NCBI GenBank assembly: GCA_030737875.1 | Contig: CM060919.1 | Location: 807,285,160 to 807,349,159 of the forward strand | Length of the DNA: 64,000 nucleotides | Origin: Allium sativum | Taxonomy: Eukaryota; Streptophyta; Magnoliopsida; Asparagales; Amaryllidaceae | Reading direction: 5' to 3' | Shown here: piece after piece, positions 1 to 10,158 of the stretch | How the letters are laid out: each line of letters opens with the position of its first letter | Numbering within the stretch: the first letter of the stretch is position 1 | Notes under the pieces: generated by a model | Told to the model about the DNA's origin: nothing | What the model saw: only the letters and a program-made list of their open reading frames with translations | Databases searched by the model: none | Made by a program: the position numbers and the translations under genes

Positions 1-2616
1 TGAAATATCTTTAAAGAAAATTTAGATTTCAAATATGAATCCATTGAAATTGAATGAAAAGGGAGATGGATAATCGTTTTAAAAGAAAACGATGAGCTTT
101 AGTTCAAAATTCGGAATATAAAATAAAGCGTAATAATGTTTGGTAGTCTGGAATGGTTATAAAGGAATTGGGTAAGGATTTGGAAAGGATAAATTCAAAA
201 GTGAAAATTGGAATTTGAATTAACCTGGAATGGTAGATAAATTCCAAAGTTCGAAATATAAATCGAATATAGATTATTCGAGAGAAAGCTATTTATTGAT
301 ATTCGATTATATCGAATTTAGGAAAGTAGTTATTTTTACTTTCTGTTTTGTATCAAAATTAATTATTTAATTATTTACTTATTAATTGAAATAATAAGTA
401 CAAATTATATTTTTATAAACCAAATATTTGAAAAACAGGGATTATAATGCTGCTGTTATAATAAATGTTTTATAAATTTAAAAAGCGATTATAATGCTGC
501 TGTTATAATAAGTGCTTTGTAAATCTAACAGCGATTTTAACGCTGCCGTTATAATTAATGTTTGGAAACAGCGATTATAACGCTGCCGTTATAATCAATA
601 TTTTCCCATAAAAGAAGTGGATTCCTAGATTGAATCCGAGAGTCACGTAAGCAGGGTTTTGTTTGAAAGTGTGAGCTTTGACTATTTCAAAGTTGAGAAT
701 GTTGTTCAATTAAGGTCTGAGAGGTAATTATACCCTAACTTGATTAACTTCGTGATTGATGGAGAAATGGTTAAGGTTTGATAGTGAAGATTGGTTAGTA
801 AAATGGGTAGTTAATAAATGATAAATGGTTTGAGTTATAATAATGATGTTTTATAACATCGTGTTAATTTAAAGTATTTTGAAATGTTTCCCCAAATAAA
901 GTGAGATATTTTCTATGCATGGAAAATGAAATGAATTGGTCAACGAGGAATTAAGGAATGGAAGATGGGAATATTTTCCGATATTAATAGGGTATATTTT
1001 CTGAATATAGAAAATAAGGATTTGTGAATATTTAGAAATGTTTTCTAACTGGAATAAGAGATATTTTCTCGAATATAGAAATTAGAATACTGAAAAAAAA
1101 TCAAGAATCGAGAAAGACAATTGAATTTCGAAAGAATCTAGAAGAGGGGAAAATGGGAATTGGAAATGATAATAAATTGCAGAATTAATTTGTAAAAGGG
1201 CTTGTGTTGTTTAATGGTTGATCGGTAGAAATTTCCAATTGGGAAATAAGACCATTGATTGCATGGATGCTTCTTTGATAGTTAAACCACCGACTATCAA
1301 AGTTTGATTTACGTTATACCACCGTTGTCAATATAGAGAGACCGGGATCAGATTTAATATCTGAAAACCGCTCCGTATTGGCATAAACGTTATGAATCAA
1401 CTTATGCTGAAGAAAATTGAAGACGAAGTAAAGTGCAAAGGCTATTCTGTTTATCCTAGGTAGAAATTGCCCAAGATGGATTAATGAGATGTGCCTTCGG
1501 TTTGTCCAGTCCCAGGACAACATATATTGATGGATCTGATAAGGTGACATTCAAAGTAAATGGTGACAAAATGTTCTGAAAGATAATCGTGACCTCAAGC
1601 CTCATCACCCGGGAAATGACAGAAATCGGGCAGGCAACATGGCCATGTGGGTCATTCCCATTAGGGGTATTATCACCTGATCTAGAGAAATTTTATTTGC
1701 TTCTTATTTTATTCGCTGCTGGATGCTTTCAGTAACGGTTGCTGATCAGAACCATTGGTGATAATATGCTCGATACACTCAAGTTAAATGAGTGGTCAGC
1801 CATGCGTGGGCCGGGTTGCAAGACGTTCTTGTTGAACCCAGTGTATTCCCCTCTAAAGATACACTATCGGAAGGTGGTTCCATACCTTGTCATGTTGGAA
1901 ATCCAATCTCCAATAAGCACCTGTGGTTTTCGATTTTATATTATATATGGAGCGTGAGATGCAAGCGTTTCGCTAGATTCTATTTATTGGATGTAGACAT
2001 TATTATAATATCACTGGATTTGATATCAAAAATATTTTGAGTTATAGTAAGATAAAAACCATCCGTATTCATGTGTGGATCGGTCTTACGATTATCGTTT
2101 CTTTCGAAAAGATTTTTAAAGTTAAACAAATGATTGGAGTTTACTCACACCAGTCCCATGACTGACCCAGAGTTTATTTATTTTTTGTTTTTCCCTAAAC
2201 TCTTGGGTGCCCAAATTTGTACGGGCAGTCAAGTAGTCGAGATTTTTCAGATTCAGTTGGAGGAGCCAGAAGCAGGAGGCTTCATCAGTTAGCTATAGAC
2301 TATCATATTTTCCGCTGTGTACTATGTCGTATCTGGAAATAGGTGTTTATAACTGCTCAAGGTGTAACTGTTGTGCTCTGATAATTGTATGTATATACAG
2401 TTACTGATTTGTATTTAAAAAATTATGTTATTTAATATATTTTATTCGTTCCGCTGTGAGATTGTGTTCTTCATTTTCTTCTATTCTAACTATTTTTTCT
2501 TTCTATTTCTCATCCTCTAACTTCTTTCTAATAATGATTCGTATTTTTGTGCAATTTGGGTTGGACGTGTAGTGTGATTAGTCAACTCAAAGAGTACGGA
2601 AATTCGGCCTGTTACA
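1..2616 (+). repeat. 3' part of a family B large LTR (5' end outside window)
   Basis: This stretch aligns with the 3' half of the family B LTRs at 28581-31815, 48469-54567 and 56128-62224. Shared landmarks are the two adjacent hairpins at 1273-1378, the block around 2141-2240 with CAGTC-CCAT-GACTG, and the C/T-rich end leading to GGCCTGTTACA at 2616. No primer binding site follows, so this is the end of a 3' LTR or a solo LTR, not a 5' LTR. It is clearly more diverged than the other copies. There is no coding sequence; the short open frames here are chance. Confidence 0.8.
434..599 (+). repeat. Tandem repeat, 4 units of about 30-50 bp
   Basis: Four consecutive units share a core reading GCGATTATAACGCTGC followed by CGTTATAAT. 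Each core is close to self-complementary (ATTATAACG against CGTTATAAT), so every unit could fold. It lies inside the family B LTR fragment. The spacers between cores vary in length. Confidence 0.7.
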
Positions 2617-2620
2617 AAAA

Positions 2621-2908
2621 TTGCCTTCCAAATTTCCAAATATACCCATGTCGTTGGATCCTGATAAAGATGAAGATGAAGAAGTCAAGGTAACTTATCA
2701 AGATATGCATGATCCTGCAATTATGTCAGTTCTAAAAAATCCAGGTGGTGGAACTCAGCTCAAGCATGGTGCACTGAACTGCGTACATGTCATTCAAGAG
2801 TCTTCACCTGCTGCATTAGATGAAAACCATGTGGAAAATGAAAAGAACAAAACAAGGTTCCATGAAATCACATCAACAATATTGATATTGGGAAGGAAAC
2901 ACAATTAA
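2621..2908 (+). other. Unrecognised 95-codon open stretch
   Basis: An open frame begins 5 bp after the end of the family B LTR. The predicted peptide is acidic near its start (DPDKDEDEEVKVTYQD) and has a glycine run (PGGGTQLKH). I do not recognise a family. It lies just upstream of a copia 3' end and may be part of that older element or a scrap of a host exon. Its length and composition do not rule out chance. No promoter, intron border or partner exon was found. Confidence 0.2.
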
Positions 2909-3047
2909 GAAAGTCCAAATCATATCTCTATTTCTATCGAAACATGTAAAATATAAATTGGATAGCAGTATGAATGACCAGAAAGAAACACAGATAGGAT
3001 TGTGTTCAAACAAATGTCACCGCATTAGGTGTTTGTTGGAATTTTGG

Positions 3048-3130
3048 TTTACTAAAGCTTTGAAGTATGAAGACTTTTGCAGATTGAGAAGCTTGTCTTG
3101 GAGTTATCAAAACACAAGTTTAGGATGGGA
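3048..3130 (+). pseudogene. Relic of a Ty1/copia RNase H C-terminus and polypurine tract
   Basis: Translation of the frame through 3048 gives FTKALKYEDFCRLRSL. This resembles the conserved tail of copia RNase H (the ADIFTKAL...LR..LG block in this family). The residues before it no longer match well (LEFW where LADI is usual). The purine-rich run AGGATGGGA at 3122-3130 immediately precedes a TGTTGG LTR start, as a copia polypurine tract should. The upstream pol sequence is missing or unrecognisable, so this is the 3' stump of a dead element. Confidence 0.55.
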
Positions 3131-3416
3131 TGTTGGAAAAATAAACTTGTGTTAAATAATGTGCTTTGTCTAGGATTAAATAATCTGTCTTTTTATGTGT
3201 CAAGAGTAATATGTTAAAGTTTATGTCTATTTAAAAAGTAATGTATGTTGGTAAAATGTGGTGTCTATTAAGAATGAATTGTTATGTAAGGCTCCTATAT
3301 ATAAAACCTACTGCCATTTTTGTTATTGTGTGTAAGGAAGATTAATAGTAAAGTAAAAATATATTATCTAATTTTTCCTACGTTTATCGAGCTACCTCTT
3401 TTGATTGATAATTTCA
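3131..3416 (+). repeat. Ty1/copia-type LTR (3' LTR, right end approximate)
   Basis: It starts with TGTTGGAAAAAT directly after the polypurine tract. It contains a TATA-like run (CTATATATAAAACC, about 3295-3308) and is AT-rich, at roughly 0.29 kb, a normal size for copia LTRs. The right end is placed at a CA at 3415-3416 and is uncertain because no second copy or target duplication was found. Confidence 0.5.
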
Positions 3417-3912
3417 ATAAAAAAAGTTGGTTAGTTTCTTTGTCTTGATTCGTTTCATTATATATGCATTTCAGCTACATGGTTTGAATCTAAATGAGCT
3501 ATATATGATGATCGGTTGTACACTTTTTAGACATTATATATATATATAATATTTATTTGAAGTGAAACTAGAAATAAATGTTATGTCAAATACAACGTCC
3601 ACTAATATATAATGATTAATTAAAAGTTCATGTAATTAAACATGTGATTTGAGAAATGCTAATGAACTAAATTTGGAAATGATTTATCACATTAATTTCA
3701 TATGAATTAAAAACTCAAAATCCACAAAGCTGGAAATCTGTATTCCTTGAATACAAAAATCATAACATTACTGCTTTTCCTTTAAAAAAAGGAATGGAAA
3801 AGAAAAGAAATTAGCATGCATTAGTGAATATTATATTTCTCTTTAAGCAAAAAATTGTATTAAATGATTCAACATTCATTACTTGATTAAGGATCATGTA
3901 ACTTAGATTACA
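3417..3912. other. AT-rich sequence, nothing recognised
   Basis: The sequence is simple AT-rich DNA with a short (AT)n tract near 3533-3549. No open frame, RNA gene or repeat family is visible to me here. Confidence 0.5.
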
Positions 3913-4020
3913 TCAATTCTGTGCAAAGTGTGTTTGCATCAACGGGACGAAGGCTTCTTCAGCCGTCTCACTATCTTCTTCTTTTCCTTTCCTTGATTCA
4001 TCTGGTTTCCTAATCCCATT
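3913..4020 (-). other. Possible C-terminal exon fragment
   Basis: The minus strand is open for 35 codons up to a TGA at 3913-3915. It reads as a charged tail (DESRKGKEEDSETAEEAF) ending PLMQTHFAQN. The frame runs without a stop to the left border of the hAT-like element, so its upstream part may have been displaced by the insertions at 4029-6069 or lost. I do not recognise the protein, and composition alone does not prove coding. Confidence 0.2.
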
Positions 4021-4028
4021 CTGTTAGG

Positions 4029-5663
4029 TAGACCTGTCAAAATATTACCCTACCCATTTACCCAACCCATTTTACCCTAATTACAACCATGTTGGGTCAA
4101 CCCATTTATCTTTTTTTATTAAATGGGTCATAAAAGGCTTGACCCATTTTTAAAAGGGTTACAAATGGGTAACCACTTCCCCAAATAGTAAAAAAGTAAT
4201 ACTTTAAAATAACGATATTTAAAATAAAAAATGCCATAATTATGAAAATACCCTTTATTTAGGAAAAAGTAAAAAAAAAGATTTTTTTTTTAAATCCAGA
4301 AAATTATGAAATGAAAATATAAAAAAATGAATTAATCGAAAATAATGATTTTTAAGCTAAAAGGACTAAAATTATGAAAATGCCCTTCATATTGGAAAAA
4401 GTGAAAAAAAAACTAAAAAAATTCAGGAAATCCAGAAAATTACGAAATGGAGAGTAAAAAAAGAATTATTTTGAAATAACGGTTTTTAAAACTAGAAATG
4501 CTAAAATTACGAAAGTACACTTCATTTTGAAAAAAGTGAAAAAAAATAAATTTCAAAAAATCCAGAAAATTACAAAATGAAAGTAATAAAAGAATATTCG
4601 AAAATTACGATTTTTAAAGCTAAAAATGCAAAAATTACGAAAATACCCTTCATATTGGAAAAAGTGGAAAAAAATTATAAAATGAAAAGTAATAAAAAAA
4701 TTATTCAAAAATTATAATTTCTAAACTTAAAAAGGCCAAAATTACGAAAATGCCCTTTATGTTGAAAAAAGTGAAAAAAATAAAAAATTCAAAAAATTAC
4801 TAAATGAAAAGTAAAAAAAGAATTATTTTAAAATAATGATCTTTAAAGCTAAAATTACTAAAAAATCCTTTATTTTGGCAAAAGTAAAATTTATCACAAG
4901 TTTGGCTAAAATTACTAAATCAAAACACCCTTTATTTTCATAATTTTGGCATGTTTAGCTTTAAAAATTGTAATTTTCGAATAATTATTTTTTTACTTTT
5001 CATTTCGTAATTATCTGGATTTTTTGGAATTTATTTATTTATTTTCACTTTTTTCAAAATAAAGGGTATTTTTGTAATTTTACCATTTTTAGCTTTAAAA
5101 ATTATTATTGTAAAATAATCCTTCTTTATTTTTCAGTTCGTAATTTTCTGGATTTTTTGAAATTTATTTATTTTTTCACTTTTTTCAAAATGAAGGGTAT
5201 TTTGGTAATTTTAGCATTTTTAGTTTTAAAAATCATTATTTTAAAATAATTCTTTTTTTACTTTTCATTTCGTAATTTTCTAGAATTTCTTAAAATTTAT
5301 TTTGTTTTTTTCACTTTTTTCAACGTGAAAGGTATTTTCGTAATTTTGGCCTTTTTTACTTTAAAAATTATTATTTTTAAATAATTCTTTTATCAACTTT
5401 TATTTTTGAATAATTCGACACTTGAATTTCAAAATTTTATGGAATATTTTGAAAATAAAAAAAATTAGCATTTGTTTTTATTAGCTAAATCAAATTTAAA
5501 AACTTTCATTTACTATTAGTGTTATGAGGGTTATAAGGGTTGTAATAGGTTATCCTTTAATCAAGAAAGTCAAAAAGGGTCAAGCTATTGTATGTAGCTA
5601 AAGGATCGGGTCAAATTTTGCTTGACCCATATATGACCCTACCTTACCCTTTTGACATGTCTA
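4029..5663. mobile_element. Non-autonomous hAT-like foldback transposon
   Basis: The ends are near-perfect terminal inverted repeats: TAGACCTGTCAAAA at the left and the reverse complement of TAGACATGTCAAAA at the right (13 of 14). It is flanked by the exact 8-bp duplication CTGTTAGG at 4021-4028 and 5664-5671. An 8-bp duplication with this kind of terminus points to the hAT superfamily. There is no transposase frame. The interior is built from AT-rich units of roughly 110-140 bp (landmarks AAAATTACGAAAATGCCCTT and AATCCAGAAAATTACGAAAT) in one orientation from about 4200 to 4900. The same units occur inverted from about 4940 to 5400, so the element can fold back on itself. Subterminal ACCCATTT/GGGTCAA motifs occur at both ends. 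Confidence 0.85.
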
Positions 5664-5664
5664 C

Positions 5665-6057
5665 TGTTAGGAAATTTAGCTTTGTTGAACAAGTACTTTC
5701 TATTTATGTGTTTGCATGTTTTATGTTAAATAAACCCTGGTATATATGATGCAGCTTTGATTCATTATTTCCTTAAACTTGGCCACGTTAAAAGAGAATA
5801 ATGAGATATTAATTAGTCGCATACCTGGTTATGATTCTTTCTCTGTTGGTCTTGATATATTTTTCATGCTTTGTATTAGGCTTGGCCCATATTCTTTTTT
5901 TCATGTTTGTCATTTATAGACGTGTATAAATACACATTATTCTCAGCTTTTAAGATAAATCAGATTCGATCAGATTGTATTTCATTCTCTTCAATCAATA
6001 AAGCATTTCCACTTTTTATCATCTTTTCTCAAAACATTTATTCATAGAAATCTAATC
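5665..6057 (+). repeat. Ty1/copia 5' LTR
   Basis: It begins TGTTAGGAAATTTAGC, and the first bases belong to the hAT target duplication, so the transposon landed at the LTR edge. A TATA-like run GTATAAATAC lies near 5924-5933, AATAAA near 5997, and a tRNA-Met-type primer site follows at 6058. The 3' boundary is set by that primer site, although the terminal CA is not conserved. Confidence 0.65.
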
Positions 6058-6069
6058 TGGTATCAGAAC
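6058..6069 (+). other. Primer binding site (tRNA-iMet type) of the copia relic
   Basis: TGGTATCAGAAC differs in one position from TGGTATCAGAGC, the usual plant site complementary to the 3' end of initiator tRNA-Met. Confidence 0.75.
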
Positions 6070-6613
6070 TAACGCATGCTTAACAACAGAATCAAAATTT
6101 GAATCTTGAATTAGAGAAATCGTTTTCTTTTGTGATCAGAAAAACTTCATCACATGTTAGTCGAATATTCAGCAGAAAATCATCATCACACAAGTATTCA
6201 ATCCAATCATTGATTTTGTGCCTCGCCATTTATTAGGATGCATCAAGACTCTCTCAGATTTTTTAATCAACAACAAAAGTTCACAAAAAGCATTCAAAAT
6301 CAAAAAATTCATCAAATTGCAAGAAGAAACTACCAAGAAAAATGTCATGCCAAATAACATCAGATAAGCATCATTACATATATCTTTGGCTGCAATTAAC
6401 CTGATTTTTTTTCCTTCACTGCAAAATTTTAAAGTCCCTGAAGCTGCTTGCCTCTGCAAATCTGTTCCTGTTCTTGATTATACATTTTACTCTCTTGATA
6501 TCATCATAGCTAGAGATAATATCTCCACAACTTCTACCCATTCAAACAACAGTCAATTTCTGGATACAGCTGTTGGGAGCCTCATCAAAACCATCATCAT
6601 CCCTTAAAGCCAG
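6070..6613 (+). other. Copia leader region, no clear coding
   Basis: This is the stretch between the primer site and the first recognisable gag residues. Short frames occur on both strands but none resembles a known domain. It is probably the element's untranslated leader plus decayed gag start. Confidence 0.4.
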
Positions 6614-7390
6614 TTGATAAATATGCATTTTGATGACGACAGCCATCTGCATTGGAAGCTTCAGATTGAAATTGCTCCACAGGGATGCAGTCTCGAAGGA
6701 TATGTTCTTAGGACTCTCCCCATTCCACTGAAATTTATAACTAATCAAGATAACAGTACAATAAGTAAGGAGATAATACAAAATATCACAGGCAACACGG
6801 GTTAATATGTGCATGCCTCCTATCATCTATCAGTAACAAATTACTTTTAAAGTTCTTGGATGCTTGACACCAAACGATATCTGGACAATTCTAGAAACAA
6901 ATTTTTAGCTTACAATCTGGAGGTGATGCACTACAAAATAACTTTGCAAAACATGAGAAAGGAAAGTATGCCAATGAAAGATTACTTATCCAAAATCAAA
7001 GTAACATGTGATATGCTAGAGGCTACTGGATATAAAGTTTTTGATTAAGAACAAGTCCTAACAATTCTTAATGGTATAGACGATGAATATGAAGTTGTTG
7101 TTGCAATTATGTCATCAAAGAAAAACATCACGTCCATTGATTATGTTCATTCAACATTACCGGCACTTAAAGGAAGAAATGAACACAAAATGCCAATAGA
7201 ATTGTCAGTCAATTATGCAGCATATTTCTGAAACAAGAATCAAAGAGGTGGCAATTTTACTAAGGGAAGAGGCATAGGTAGAAATATCAACAGCAATAGG
7301 CATAATTGTTGGATTTGTAAGAAAGTTGGGCACACTGCACTCAAATGTTATTTTAAATTTAATGTAAACTTTACACCAAATCAGAATTCA
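6614..7390 (+). pseudogene. Decayed Ty1/copia gag
   Basis: Several frames together show a copia gag. LHWKLQIEIA...GCSLEGYVL (6614-6805) matches the N-terminal W...L.G..L.G pattern. PNDIWTILETNF (about 6870-6908) is the central DIW block, broken by a stop. VMHYKITLQNMRKESM...LEATGYKVF (6920-7046) and TILNGIDDEYEVVV follow. A CCHC zinc knuckle, CWICKKVGHTALKC, is at 7307-7348 with the expected C-X2-C-X4-H-X4-C spacing. At least three frame changes or stops separate these parts, so no capsid protein can be made. Confidence 0.75.
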
Positions 7391-7499
7391 AATATTTAGA
7401 AAAATGAGGATCATAGTGTAAACATTGCTCAAGCACAGCAATGCAGAAGTCTACAAACTGAAACCGACACAAGACATCACCTGACTCAAGATGGAGGAA

Positions 7500-7678
7500 C
7501 AAAATATAACCAATTTGAAGCATGGACCCTGATTTTAGTGCATCTAACCATATCACTAGTCACCTTGACAATTTGAATCTAGAAAACAAGGAATACAAAT
7601 GTAAAGAAACTATTAGCATAGATGATGGTAAAGAAACTCCAATTATCATAATTGATCTTGACGAGCATTGGAACTTGT
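7500..7678 (+). pseudogene. Copia protease fragment, truncated
   Basis: The frame through 7533 reads SASNHITSHLDNLNLENKEY. This fits the copia protease active-site region (normally DSGASNHIT), but the glycine of the DSG triad is not present. The frame ends at a stop near 7678 and no integrase or RT follows, so the element was truncated after gag-protease. Confidence 0.55.
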
Positions 7679-8487
7679 AGGGGACCACCATTATTCGTCA
7701 TCTTCTTTTTTTGAAAGAAAATTTGCTTTTTTGTTTTTTAAAACATTTCTTTTATGATGCTTGATTTCTTGTTTGATACAAAATGAGGTGAAAGCTCATT
7801 TATTTATAGGATTCCACAGACTATTCTAGAAATATGAGTCACTAAACAATTCTCGAAACATGACTCTATACTTAACTCTTATTTCTATTAGATAAGGAGC
7901 TCTCAACAAACTACAGTAAATGCAAGAAGTCCATAGAAACTATAATTAAAGGAAACTTTTAGAAACTATAACAAATCAAATTTAATAATTTTGTTTCCAT
8001 CTGAGTGTATTTTTAATAACTCATGCTCTCTTTCCTATAAGCATATGTTTCAACCATTTTGTTGTCTTTCCCATTTTTATAGTTGGTTAATTTCTTTGAA
8101 ACATAGGTGCCCTACATGTACTTTCGTTAATATAAATATATAAGCATATGACTTATGCTTTGACGTATGTATCTTTTAGGTACTCTAGTTGCAATAATTA
8201 ATATTTTCAAAAACACCACAAAAGGATCTTTTTTTTTTAAATGTAAGCCACTCTTTTCCTCTTCTAAGCGATATCTCTGCTCGTTTAATTTTCGATTTAA
8301 TCTCATCACTCTTTCTTATCGTCTCTAGTTTTTGTTGGGTTGTCTCTTCAGGCATTTCTCTCAGGGTTGTGTCATTGGTCTTTGTTCTCTTCCTTTTTCT
8401 ATTTAGGGCTTCTTAGTTTTGATTTGGATGGGTTTTAATTATTGCGAGTTGGGTAAATTTATTGGTTCCTGCCTTGCAGTATAGAGG
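7679..8487. other. No recognised gene; AT-rich, then C/T-rich
   Basis: From 7679 to about 8250 the sequence is AT-rich and unassigned. From about 8255 to 8440 the plus strand is rich in TCT/CTT, like a 5' untranslated leader, and precedes the decayed frame at 8488. I found no RNA gene or repeat end. Confidence 0.4.
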
Positions 8488-9375
8488 GTGGTCGAAGCGG
8501 TCACTGCCTTTACTGGTTCTCCGGTGGCAGTTGCGGTGGTAAGTGCTTCCTCCATCATTGTGCATGGGGTGTCTCTTGCATCTTTCATGGCGATTTCGAG
8601 GAATTTCTTTGTTCTTGTCGATGAGGTTTTTATGGATTTGTTCCCTTGTTGTTTTCAATCAAGGTTTTCCCTTTTTGGGGCTTCACCTGTTTGTTATTTG
8701 GTTCCTGCTTAGGTTGTTGGGAGTGTGCCTGTGGTTTGCAGTTATTCTCCCCTAGCTGTTGACTTGACTGGATCTAGATATGAGGACTTGATCTACTCAA
8801 TCCAGTTCTTACCTAAAATGAGTACAGGTTGTAAGGTGTTGTTTTTGCCAGGTCCCCTGCAGGGTTCTTTTCCCTCTCTCCGTAAGGGAAAACTTGGTGT
8901 TGGTACTGGTGATCCTTGATTCAGCGATTCGGCTTCATTTCCTCTTTGAGGTAATGGATTAGGGGATTTTATCCACCTTATTGCTACCTTCCCAAGAGAT
9001 TACCTTGTTGCTCGTTGTCTGTTAAGAAGTGACTGGAGATTGGTGTTTACGTTGGTGCCACCAACTCGACATCGTCGTCACTGGCAGTCGCGTCATTCGG
9101 TGTGTAAGTCCAAGGTTGACACCAGGTCACCGTCTTTTGGCCTCTATGTGCAAGAGTTCCCTTTGGTGTTTGAGGGTGATACACAAGCTCGTGCGCTCCC
9201 TTTGCTTATCATCAGCAACAGTTTTGTTGTTCTAGAATTGCATTCGGCTGTTTATGATAAGGCAACTTCTAGTTGTATTGTGGCTGCCCCTTTCGAGCCG
9301 AGTAATCGCTAGCTTCGAGGTAGTAAGTTGAAGAAGTGGTTAGCTTCGTCCCATTCGAGCTTAGAGGAGCGTTGG
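8488..9375 (+). pseudogene. Degenerate coding-like frame, family unknown
   Basis: One reading frame stays largely open for almost 0.9 kb, interrupted only by a TAG near 8710, TGAs near 8917 and 8947, and a TAG near 9310. The three longest open parts (8488-8712, 8725-8919, 9040-9312) are all in phase, which is unlikely for random sequence. Base composition is richer in G+C than its surroundings. The peptide includes LTGSRYEDLIYSIQF, YVQEFPLVFEGDTQ and LHSAVYDKATSS; I recognise no domain. The frame runs up to the 5-bp target GTTGG at 9371-9375, where the family C element inserted, so the rest should lie beyond that element outside the window. It could be a LINE first frame or a dead host gene. 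Confidence 0.45.
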
Positions 9376-10158
9376 TGTAACACCCTACGCTTTTCTATGT
9401 CCAAATTTCGACAAAAATCGAAATTGGAACACATCCAAGCATGGAGCATGTAGATCAGGTACCTGCAAATAAATGAGCATGAGCTTAATCTAAGTATGAG
9501 AAGATAACACAACGAAAACAAACTATGATAGGCTAGTATAAACTCAACTAACTACCTTTTTAAAGTAAGTCACTTTGCCAATACTGAGCATGAGAGAGAA
9601 TGTGAACCGAAAGCCAAACTAAAACACCAATGAGAACCTGATCTTCTCTAGAAACCTGGGAGGTTGTAATGAGGAAGGGGTTCAGAACAACAAGATTCTG
9701 GTGAAGAAGAAATGTACAACACATATTATAATACACAGATGTATCCCGTTTGGTTCAACCCAATATCTATGCCTACCAAGGCTAGCAATTCTAGCCTAAT
9801 CTTGTGGATGTTTATGCACGACTCAAACTACCCTTCCTAAAGTAGACTTTCTCAAAATATAAAACCGAGACAGAACGTTTACAAACATATATGTGAAGCC
9901 TTTATACCAGATCATAGTTGGTTATTAAATCGAGGATAGACCCCTAACTACGGAGTTTCTATATATGTATATATATATATATTTGTGTGTGTGTGTGTGT
10001 ATTCACTCATCCTTTCTCATTTAATGCCTCACTATCAATCATAGATAGGGTAGATTCTCCCTGATTGCTTAAGACCTTAAGCGGACCTATTGGCCACTTA
10101 TTATTCCTCGATAATTTGTTTAACGGTAATCATAAAGTAGCGGACACTAGTTACAGGT
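9376..10158 (-). repeat. Family C 3' LTR, distal part
   Basis: It starts TGTAACACCCTACGC and aligns with 38671-39435. It stops exactly at the CAGGT target site of the family B element and resumes at 32020. It contains a (TA)n(TG)n microsatellite near 9961-10000. Confidence 0.85.
10154..10158. repeat. Target site duplication CAGGT, left copy
   Basis: The identical CAGGT is at 32015-32019. The uninterrupted relative at 39421-39470 confirms that the two flanks join here. Confidence 0.9.

Noticed and set aside
2958..3155. 65-codon open frame as an independent small gene
   Set aside because: Its middle matches the copia RNase H tail and its end runs into the copia LTR, so it is part of that relic.
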